DNA from: UBA4732 sp002404095
GTDB taxonomy: Bacteria; Planctomycetota; Planctomycetia; Gemmatales; Gemmataceae
Reading direction: 5' to 3'
Assembly (NCBI GenBank): GCA_036783645.1
Contig: DAIPWT010000010.1
Coordinates: 22,540-86,539 of the forward strand
DNA: 64,000 nt
In this document: piece after piece, positions 16,736-23,800 of the stretch
Layout of the letters: each line of letters opens with the position of its first letter
How positions within the stretch are numbered: position 1 is the stretch's first letter
Program-made: the position numbers and the translations under genes
Notes under the pieces: generated by a model
What the model saw: the letters and a program-made list of their open reading frames with translations, nothing else
Told to the model about the DNA's origin: nothing
Database searches by the model: none

Positions 16736-19309
16736 ATGAATTACAAAACGACTTACATACTGTTCGGCATCTTAGTGGGCATCCTGGCCCTGGTGGGCCT
16801 GGTCTTGCTGATCGAGCCGACTCCTTACGTCGATACCAGCCGGTACGTCCTTCCCAGCGCCCACGACAAGAGCGCCGTTACATCCGACGCCGTGACGCGC
16901 GTGGAGATCGAACGCGCGCGGCCCGATGCGCAAACCATTGTCTTCGAGCGCGACGCGGACTCCAACCACTGGGCGATCACCGCGCCGCGTCCCTTCCGCG
17001 CTAACACTTCGGTCGTCGAAGGGCTGGTGCGTCAAGTCCTCGACGCCGAAGCCGACGCTAAGGCCGCAATCCCGGCTGATCGCAAGGCCGCGGAACTAGA
17101 CCCGCCGGCCGAAGTTGTCACTCTCAAAACCAAGGACGGCAAAGAGCTGAAAATCAACGTCGGCGGTCAGGGAGCGTTCGGCGCCGGCGTCGCTTATGTG
17201 ACTTCCTCGGATAAGTCGGCGGTGATGGCCGTGCCCCGCAGCGCGATCGATTCCGTCTTCAAAAAGCTGGACGATTTCCGCGACCCGTATTTACTGGCGG
17301 CGAGTCCTGCGGATTACCAGCACGTCAAGCTAACCCTGAGCAAAGTGGATAAAAAGGAGGCGCCAAAGGGGGCGCTCGTCCTCATCAAGAAGGGCGAAGG
17401 TTTGTGGGAGTACAAAGACGCCGAGGGCTACGACGGCTCAGCGGAGCAGGGCGAAGCGAGCAGCGTGCCGCCGACTGGCGTGGAGGGTTTGCTCAAGGAA
17501 TTGTCGGACATAAAAGTCGATTCCGTCGGTAAGGGCGGCTTTGTGGAAGAGGACGCCAAGGATATGGCCAAGTACAACCTTGACCCCGCGAAGTCGGACG
17601 TGCTGACGATTGAGGTGGACCGCATCGACTCGATCAAGGATGAAAACGGCACGCCGCAGACAAAAACGTCGCCGATTACTCTGCTTGTCGGCGTCGGCAA
17701 GAAGGTGGACGACAAAGCGGCCGACCCGAAATACTACGCGGCCCTCAAGGGCGAAAACGGCAATACCGTCGTCGAAGTTTCGCCGAAAGGCCCGGACGAG
17801 ATCGCGGCGTTGTTCAAAGACCCGGCGAAGCTGCGCAATCACAGCCTGGCGGCTCTGGGGCCGTCCGAGAAGCCGCTGGCCGTCGATGTGGTCAATGCCT
17901 TCGGCAAGCTGGAGTTCCGCCGCGAAACCGGCGATGCGCCCTGGCGTCTCTACCGCGACGGCGCCGAGATTCCCCTGAGCAAAGACCCAAATCGTGATCC
18001 CAACGGCGATCCCGTGCAGCGCTTCGTCAACCAACTGGTGCAGAAGACGCCCGTCGGGTCGTTCCTCGACCCCAAGGCCGATCAAACCAAGCTGGGACTG
18101 GACAAGCCTTCCGCCGTCGTGTCGATTTGGGTGGACGGCGTTGAAAAGCAAGATGAGAAAAAAGACGACAAGAAAGACCCGAAAGAGGCGGATAAGAAAG
18201 CCGAGACAAAGGCGCGGTTAGTGTTGGCTAAGGACAAGGCGGACAAGCCGGCGTCGCGGCTGACGTTCGGCGCCATCGAAGGCAAGGACGTCATAATCAA
18301 GCGCCAAGCGTACCACAAGGGCTGGGATGAGACGGCTCTCGTTAAGACGCCGGACCTGTTGCTAGACGAAGCAAAGGCCGGGCCGCTGGCCTACGAAGAC
18401 AAGGAATTGCCGAGTTTCAACGGGAAATTTGAGTTGCCGGACAAGGACGTGGTGCAATTGGCGCTCGACCGCGGCGGCGTTCATACCATAATTGTCCGCG
18501 CGGACGCCAAGGCCGATACGCCGTGGACGTTCGCGGAGCCGAAGGACATGGCCGGCCGTAAGGTTTCCAAGCCGGCCGTTGAACAGATTCTGGCCGAGCT
18601 GCACGGCCTGCGCGCCACACGGTTAGTCGCTGAAACGCCGAAAGACGACGAACTTGACAAGGAATACGGCCTGAAGACGCCGGCGCTCAAGGCCGTTGTC
18701 ACCAAGGCGGATAAGACTTCGTACAGCTACGATTTCGGCAAGGACGCGGCCGGCGGCGGCGAGTACGCCCGCCAAAGCCAACGGCCGATGATCTTCGTAG
18801 TGGACAAAACCCGTCTGGATGCTCTGCAAAAAGACCTGCGCGACTTAACGATATTCGCCGTCGCCGATGCGTCCAAGGTCAAGGCGCTGAAGTTGACCGG
18901 ATGGGTCAACGTGACCGGAATGCCAACGACGTGGGACTTCGAGCGGAACGCCGAAGGCAAGTGGGTCGTGAAAACGCCGGCCCCAAACAGCATCGCGGTC
19001 GATCAGGACAAAGTCCGCATCCTCGTCGAAGGCTTGGCGCACTTGCAGGCGAAGCGCTTTGTCGGGCAGGACGCCAAGATCAAGACGGCGTTCGATAAGG
19101 ACGAGGACAAGGCCGCTCTTACGATTGATATGACAGTGGAAGGGCAGGAAAAGGCGTCGCAATTGAAGGTCGTCAACCTGACGGGAGACAAGGCGGCCCT
19201 TGGCAACGACAAGGGTTATTACGCCGGCATTCCCGACGAACTCTTCGAGGTCGCCAAGGAACTCTTCGAGGGGCCGATGAGTAAACCGGCTTATTTTATT
19301 AAACCGTAG
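16736..19309 (+). CDS. DUF4340 domain-containing protein, membrane-anchored
   Basis: The 857-residue protein has one N-terminal membrane anchor (YILFGILVGILALVGLVLLI, about 6-25) and a long exported part. It contains several DUF4340-like repeats, each with a pattern of the kind VTRVEIERARPDAQTIVFERD... WAITAPRPFRAN...VEGLVRQVLDAEA, seen near the N-terminus, around 390-470, near 590-640 and again near 740-790. A Lys/Asp/Glu-rich linker (EKQDEKKDDKKDPKEADKKA) lies near 470-490. The start is taken at ATG 16736 because the upstream residues would block the membrane signal. It is the fourth gene of the ABC cluster; DUF4340 proteins commonly accompany GldG. Molecular function is not established. 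Confidence 0.87.
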   Translation: MNYKTTYILFGILVGILALVGLVLLIEPTPYVDTSRYVLPSAHDKSAVTSDAVTRVEIERARPDAQTIVFERDADSNHWAITAPRPFRANTSVVEGLVRQVLDAEADAKAAIPADRKAAELDPPAEVVTLKTKDGKELKINVGGQGAFGAGVAYVTSSDKSAVMAVPRSAIDSVFKKLDDFRDPYLLAASPADYQHVKLTLSKVDKKEAPKGALVLIKKGEGLWEYKDAEGYDGSAEQGEASSVPPTGVEGLLKELSDIKVDSVGKGGFVEEDAKDMAKYNLDPAKSDVLTIEVDRIDSIKDENGTPQTKTSPITLLVGVGKKVDDKAADPKYYAALKGENGNTVVEVSPKGPDEIAALFKDPAKLRNHSLAALGPSEKPLAVDVVNAFGKLEFRRETGDAPWRLYRDGAEIPLSKDPNRDPNGDPVQRFVNQLVQKTPVGSFLDPKADQTKLGLDKPSAVVSIWVDGVEKQDEKKDDKKDPKEADKKAETKARLVLAKDKADKPASRLTFGAIEGKDVIIKRQAYHKGWDETALVKTPDLLLDEAKAGPLAYEDKELPSFNGKFELPDKDVVQLALDRGGVHTIIVRADAKADTPWTFAEPKDMAGRKVSKPAVEQILAELHGLRATRLVAETPKDDELDKEYGLKTPALKAVVTKADKTSYSYDFGKDAAGGGEYARQSQRPMIFVVDKTRLDALQKDLRDLTIFAVADASKVKALKLTGWVNVTGMPTTWDFERNAEGKWVVKTPAPNSIAVDQDKVRILVEGLAHLQAKRFVGQDAKIKTAFDKDEDKAALTIDMTVEGQEKASQLKVVNLTGDKAALGNDKGYYAGIPDELFEVAKELFEGPMSKPAYFIKP

Positions 19310-19334
19310 CGGGGCATCCCGAATGGGACGACTC

Positions 19335-19478
19335 GTACCCCGGGTTCATGAGTACATTCACCCGGGGCTTTATTCCCGTCGCCCGAAGGGGCTCTAAGAC
19401 AAGATCGTGTCGGCGGCCGGAGTCCGGAGGACGACCGCAATAAAGCCCCGGGTGAATGTACTCATGAACCCGGGGTAC
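19335..19478. repeat. 144-bp palindromic element (GTACCCCGGGTTCATGAGTA family)
   Basis: The arms GTACCCCGGGTTCATGAGTA...GGGGCTTTATT and their inverted copy enclose a non-palindromic core containing CGCCCGAAGGGGCTC. Full relatives lie at 56096-56238 and 63105-63250 (the latter with an inverted core), and solo arms at 8038 and 40114. Confidence 0.88.
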
Positions 19479-19491
19479 ACTGGAGAAAGGC

Positions 19492-20676
19492 ATGCCTACC
19501 CGGCGGATCAACGCGAGCGTGGACCGGCGCGACTTCCTACGTGGAGCGGCCGCGGCGGCCTTACCGTTCTTCTGGTCTGGCGGCGCCGCGCTGTTCGCGG
19601 CCGACGACGCGCACTCCGCGAAACTTATCCCGCGCGAATTAAACCCCGACAACCTGGAATTCCCCTTCGCGGCGCTGGATAAGTCTATTACGCCCAATCA
19701 ACTATTTTATGTCCGCAATCACTTTCCTCAGCCTCGCCTCGATAAGGCGGACTGGCGTCTCAAGGTAATCGGCGCGGTGGAACGGCCTCTTGAGCTGACC
19801 TACGACCAGCTGCTCGACCTTCCCTCGGTGACAAGAACGGTGACGCTGGAGTGCGCTGGCAACGGCCGGGCCTTCCTGACGCCTAAGGCGAAGGGCGTGC
19901 AGTGGGAGTTGGGAGCCGTCAGCACGGCCGAATGGACCGGCGTGCCGTTGTCGAAGGTGCTAGAGAAAGCCGGCCTCCGCACTGAGGCGATGGAAGTGGT
20001 GTTGGAAGGGCCGGACAAAGGAGAGCCGAAAAACGACGCGAAGCCGGCAGGCGCCATTCCGTTCGCGCGGAGTCTGCCGTTGGCCAAGGCACAAAAGCCC
20101 GAAGTGCTACTGGCTTACAAGATGAACGGGGCCGTGCTGCCGGAGGCGCACGGCTTCCCGCTGCGGGCCATCGTGGGCGGATGGTACGGCATGGCGTCGG
20201 TCAAATGGCTGACGCGGATCATTGTGGCGGATCGGCCTTTTGACGGGTTCTTTCAGGGGATTGAATACGCCTTTTGGGAGCGGCGCTACGGTCTGCCGAC
20301 GCTGAAGGCGATCACGGAAATGGACGTCAAGGCGTCGATTGCTCAGCCCGAGGCCGGCGCGACCGTGCCGGCGAACGCCACGGTTCGGGTGCATGGGGCG
20401 GCCTGGGCGGGCGAGTCGGAGCCGGCGAAGGTCGAGGTCAGCACCGACGGCGGCGGGACATGGGCGGAAGCGAAGCTCCTTGGCGAGGGGGCGCCGATGG
20501 CATGGCGGCTGTGGGAATTCAACTGGAAGACGCCGGCCGACGGCAAGCGCGCGCTGATGGCCCGCGCGACCGACAAGCGCGGCCGCATTCAGCCGATGGA
20601 GCGCGACGCCGACCGCCGGAGCTACCGGATAAGCCACGTCCATCCAAACGAAGTAGTCGTGAGAGCCTTGAGGTAG
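19492..20676 (+). CDS. sulfite oxidase-type molybdopterin oxidoreductase, Tat-exported
   Basis: The 394-residue protein has a twin-arginine signal: DRRDFLRGAA at 11-20 followed by a hydrophobic Ala/Phe stretch ending near 37. The molybdopterin domain (about 60-270) shows VTLECAGNGR at 117-126, in which C121 is the expected molybdenum ligand, and HGFPLRAIVGGWYGMASVKWL near 229. A C-terminal Ig-like dimerisation domain (Mo-co_dimer; about 285-390) includes VHGAAWAGESEPAKVEVSTDGG. This two-domain build matches sulfite oxidases and related periplasmic enzymes. No haem domain is fused and no cytochrome gene is next to it, so the electron acceptor and substrate are uncertain. The ATG at 19492 has GGAGAAAGGC just upstream. 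Confidence 0.87.
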   Translation: MPTRRINASVDRRDFLRGAAAAALPFFWSGGAALFAADDAHSAKLIPRELNPDNLEFPFAALDKSITPNQLFYVRNHFPQPRLDKADWRLKVIGAVERPLELTYDQLLDLPSVTRTVTLECAGNGRAFLTPKAKGVQWELGAVSTAEWTGVPLSKVLEKAGLRTEAMEVVLEGPDKGEPKNDAKPAGAIPFARSLPLAKAQKPEVLLAYKMNGAVLPEAHGFPLRAIVGGWYGMASVKWLTRIIVADRPFDGFFQGIEYAFWERRYGLPTLKAITEMDVKASIAQPEAGATVPANATVRVHGAAWAGESEPAKVEVSTDGGGTWAEAKLLGEGAPMAWRLWEFNWKTPADGKRALMARATDKRGRIQPMERDADRRSYRISHVHPNEVVVRALR

Positions 20677-20732
20677 TAAACCAATGGCGAGCGGCGGGCG
20701 TAGTTTCAGTAGCGTCTCAGCGTGTCTCATGG

Positions 20733-20762
20733 GTCCTATAAGTCTTATAGGTCCTATGGGAC
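20733..20762. repeat. short palindrome of TATAAGTCT type
   Basis: GTCCTATAAGTCTTATAGG followed by TCCTATGGGAC; same family as 2571-2634, 10546-10611 and 59294-59331. It lies upstream of the FecR-like gene. Confidence 0.75.
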
Positions 20763-20810
20763 AACTTGAGATACTACCGTAGTTTCCTTCACCCCTTGAG
20801 CATTACTCCC

Positions 20811-22190
20811 ATGAATCTTCCCAGCCCTTCTCTCGGCAGCCCCTCCTGGGTGGTCGTGTTATTAGCGGTGCTTATGTCAGGCGGCCTCACGCGCGCCGCG
20901 GAGGCCGTGGCCGCCGGGCCGGAACCGCGCGCGGTCGTGGCGAAATGTACGTCGCCGGACGGCACACTGCTGTCGCGCGAGTCGAGCGGCAAGGATTGGA
21001 AGCCGGTGGCGAAAACCGTCATGGTTTCCAGCCGCGACGTATTGCTGGCGCTGCCCGGAGTTCAAGCGGTCGTGGAGACGGAACCGCCGGGCGTGAGCCT
21101 AACGTTGTTTGGAGGTTGGCCGCAACTTTCGCCGTCGCCCGTCCTCGCATCGGAGGTCATGCTCCACGACGGCCGGGCCTACGACCTCGATTTCACGCTG
21201 CGCGAAGGCCGGGTGCTGTTGACCAACACCAAGGAAAAGGGGCCGGCCCGCATCTGGGTGCGTCTGCCGGGGTTCGCCTGGCAGCTGACGCTGGCCGAAC
21301 CGGGCACGCGCGTCGGCCTGGAAATATACGGCCGATGGCCGCGCGGCGTTCGCTTCGCCAAGGAGCCGCGGCCCGGCGAAGAGCCGACGAAAGTCCTCGT
21401 TTTGCTGATGCTCAAAGGGCAAGCGCAGTTGACGACGGACACCCATTCGTATGAGCTGTCGGCCCCACCGGGGCCGGCGCTGATGACGTGGGACAGCGTG
21501 GCCGGGGAGGCGAGCGGCCCGCAAAGGCTGAGGGCGTTGCCGGCGTGGGCCGATCCGAACGTGCTGGTGCCGGCCGAGGGCAAGGCGGTGGACGAAGTCG
21601 TCCGGACCTATAAGGCCACGCTGAAGAAAACCGGCTCGCCGGAGGAAACGATGACGGCATTGTTCAACGCGGCCGCGACGGAAAAAGACAAATCGCGGGC
21701 CGCGCAAATGCGCGAGTTCGCCGTGTTGGGATGGAACGCCCTGGACGATTTGCCGCGCGTGGCCGAGGCGTTGGCCGACCCGGGTTCGGCAGACGTGCGC
21801 GACGCGGCCGTGCTGGCGCTGCGAATGTGGATCGGCGCGGAAGTGGGCCGAGATCAGCAACTTCACCGTTTATTACAGGACCGTCTCGGCTATACGGATC
21901 GCCAAGCCGACGCGGTGTTGGATTTGCTGCACAGTCCGTTCGACGCCGACGCGCCGACGACGTATGAAGCGCTCATCCGTCTGCTGCAACACCCGAAACT
22001 GGCGGTACGGCAGTTGGCGCGCTGGCACCTTTATCGGTTGGCGCCCGTCGGCCGGGACATCCCTTATGACCCAGCCGCGACGGAGGAGGAGCGCGAGAAA
22101 GCGGTCAAGGCGTGGTTGGAATTGGTCCCAAGCGGCGAATTGCCGAAGGAAAAGAAGACGAAGGCGACGGGAGATGAACGGAAGCCGTAA
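20811..22190 (+). CDS. exported FecR-like hypothetical protein
   Basis: The 459-residue protein has a signal peptide (WVVVLLAVLMSGGLTRAAEA). Residues about 40-260 are beta-rich with a layout like FecR/LPS-assembly sensor domains: DGTLLSRESSGKDWKPV, VSSRDVLLALPGVQA, KGQAQLTTDTHSYELSAPPG. The C-terminal part (about 280-440) is helical (RAAQMREFAVLGWNALDDL, LIRLLQHPKLAVRQLARWHL) and resembles HEAT-type repeats. The end is Lys-rich. The ATG at 20811 is chosen because it places the signal peptide at the N-terminus. No enzyme motif is seen and no anti-sigma partner lies nearby, so the FecR resemblance does not prove a signalling role. It is alone between palindromes. Confidence 0.6.
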   Translation: MNLPSPSLGSPSWVVVLLAVLMSGGLTRAAEAVAAGPEPRAVVAKCTSPDGTLLSRESSGKDWKPVAKTVMVSSRDVLLALPGVQAVVETEPPGVSLTLFGGWPQLSPSPVLASEVMLHDGRAYDLDFTLREGRVLLTNTKEKGPARIWVRLPGFAWQLTLAEPGTRVGLEIYGRWPRGVRFAKEPRPGEEPTKVLVLLMLKGQAQLTTDTHSYELSAPPGPALMTWDSVAGEASGPQRLRALPAWADPNVLVPAEGKAVDEVVRTYKATLKKTGSPEETMTALFNAAATEKDKSRAAQMREFAVLGWNALDDLPRVAEALADPGSADVRDAAVLALRMWIGAEVGRDQQLHRLLQDRLGYTDRQADAVLDLLHSPFDADAPTTYEALIRLLQHPKLAVRQLARWHLYRLAPVGRDIPYDPAATEEEREKAVKAWLELVPSGELPKEKKTKATGDERKP

Positions 22191-22202
22191 GTAAGGGGCG
22201 CC

Positions 22203-22265
22203 GTTTAGCCGCGACCCGAAGGGGAGCGCGGGGGAAACGCGCTCCCCTTCGGGTCGCGGCTAAAC
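22203..22265. repeat. palindrome, family GTTTAGCCGCGACCCGAAGG
   Basis: A 63-bp near-perfect inverted repeat exactly between two convergent genes (stops at 22190 and 22269). It could stop transcription from both sides, but lacks a T-tract. Confidence 0.9.
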
Positions 22266-22268
22266 GAT

Positions 22269-23045
22269 TCACTTCTTTTCCCAATGCAAAATCGCAATCA
22301 GCGGCTCCGGCGGTGGTTCGGCCGTCGGGTCGATTGTCAATTCATTGGTACGGTCGAAATTCTTGATGAGCGTCGGCTTCTGACCGTCGAGGAACTCGTC
22401 CAGCGTCGGCAGGTCGTCGTAAACGCGCGTGCCGTAGTGCATGGGCAGGATGTACCGCTTCGGCTTGAGTTGTTCGATGACCGTCTTGGCGTCGGTACCG
22501 TGGATCGTGTAAACGCCGCCGACGGGGATCATCAGCACGTCCACCGGCCCAATCTCCTTGACCTGTTCTTCGGTTAAGATCTGTCCCAGATCGCCTAAGT
22601 GGACGATATGTAAGCCGTCCATTTCGATGACCCAAATGCCGTTACGGCCGCGCAGCAGGCCGCCCTTGGGGTCGTGGAATGAGGCAACGTCGCGGAACTT
22701 CACGTCCTTGAACTTTTCATTGATCGGCACGAACTCGACGCGCCGGCCGTCGCCCTTGGCGTCTTTGAGAGCGTTGAATTGCTTGACCTTCTTGAAATCC
22801 TTAACCACGTCCACTTGGGTATGGTCGGTGTGCAAATGGCTCATCAGGATCAGGTCGCCGTCCACCTCGATCCGGCCGTAAGCCTCAATGGCGTGCGGAT
22901 CGAGGATGACGCGCGTGCCGGCGCTGGAGATAACCTCGAAGAACGATTGGCCGTGCCAGATGATTTTGGGCTGCTGCTTCTCTTCGGCTGAAGCGTAGGT
23001 TGCGACGGCCAGGAGAACGGCGAAAGCGGCGAACGTGCGTTTCAT
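22269..23045 (-). CDS. exported MBL-fold metallohydrolase (UlaG-like)
   Basis: The 258-residue protein has a signal peptide (TFAAFAVLLAVATYASA) and a metallo-beta-lactamase fold of the short UlaG-like type. WHGQSFFEV near 29, the metal motif SHLHTDHT near 69-76 and LHIVHLGDLGQIL near 158 are visible, as are DVLMIPVGGVYTIHG and LPMHYGT towards the C-terminus. These supply the His/Asp ligands for one or two metals. UlaG-like proteins include lactonases and many uncharacterised hydrolases, so the substrate is unknown. The start is ATG 23045, since the frame upstream of it lacks signal-peptide character. The next gene upstream on this strand is another exported protein 90 bp away. Confidence 0.83.
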   Translation of the reverse strand: MKRTFAAFAVLLAVATYASAEEKQQPKIIWHGQSFFEVISSAGTRVILDPHAIEAYGRIEVDGDLILMSHLHTDHTQVDVVKDFKKVKQFNALKDAKGDGRRVEFVPINEKFKDVKFRDVASFHDPKGGLLRGRNGIWVIEMDGLHIVHLGDLGQILTEEQVKEIGPVDVLMIPVGGVYTIHGTDAKTVIEQLKPKRYILPMHYGTRVYDDLPTLDEFLDGQKPTLIKNFDRTNELTIDPTAEPPPEPLIAILHWEKK

Positions 23046-23135
23046 TGCGGAGACTCCCAGGTCGCGGGTAGGGCGTTTTCCATCACCCATCATAACGCGG
23101 ACCAGCGCGGCACCGCAAGAACTTCGTCCACGTCC

Positions 23136-23675
23136 TCATTTCTCCGGCGGCGGGACTGCGGGAATTCGGTCGGCGTCGGGATGGTAAGCGTCCACCGGCT
23201 CGCGTTCGGTGAACCGCGTCCTCGGCGCCAGCCGCACCACTTGGCGGTCGAACGGCCACATAACTTCAAGCCGGTTGCTGATGACTTCCTGATCGTCGGG
23301 CGGAGCGCCCGGCTTCTTCCGTGTGACGAACACGGTCAGCTTGTCGCCCTTCTGAAAGCGGTACTTTTCCCACTGGTACTGCATCAAAAGACATTGGACG
23401 TCGCCTTTGCCGAACATGCGGTCGTCCAGCACGCGATGCGTGACCGTACCGCCGTTGGCATACTCGATGTTGACGTAGTACCCGGCGTCTGGGTCGGGCG
23501 GCGTTTTCCAGGCGCCTTCCAGCGTCAGGACGTAGACGCGGCGGTCGAGCGGCCGAATCTCCCAAAGCGCGTAACCCGGATCGGTGAGGACGAGTTGATG
23601 TGAAGCAGCGGCGCGGGCCGGCGGGGCCGATAGGCAAACGGCCAACGTCAGCGAAAGGACGGACAAGGTGCGCAT
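23136..23675 (-). CDS. exported hypothetical protein, 179 aa
   Basis: I do not recognise a family. The 179-residue protein has a clear signal peptide (LSVLSLTLAVCLSAPPARA, cut near residue 22) and a predicted beta-rich mature part: VYVLTLEGAWKTPPDPDAGY, VNIEYANGGTVTHRVLDD, WEKYRFQKGDKLTVFVTRK. The C-terminal end is Pro-rich. The protein may be periplasmic or surface-bound. The ATG at 23675 is used; ten extra upstream residues in frame do not look like part of the signal. It lies downstream of the fifth ABC permease (125-bp gap) and upstream of the MBL-fold gene on the same strand, but there is no strong reason to tie its function to either. Confidence 0.65.
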   Translation of the reverse strand: MRTLSVLSLTLAVCLSAPPARAAASHQLVLTDPGYALWEIRPLDRRVYVLTLEGAWKTPPDPDAGYYVNIEYANGGTVTHRVLDDRMFGKGDVQCLLMQYQWEKYRFQKGDKLTVFVTRKKPGAPPDDQEVISNRLEVMWPFDRQVVRLAPRTRFTEREPVDAYHPDADRIPAVPPPEK

Positions 23676-23800
23676 GGTGAAATCCTCCGAAGGCGTTCCA
23701 TCCATGATCGCAACCTCGACGCGCTATTGCAACGGCTGCCGCGCCTCCGAAGACGGTTTGTTTGCCGATCGCGCGGCAAAGTCGTTACGGCTGCCGCCGT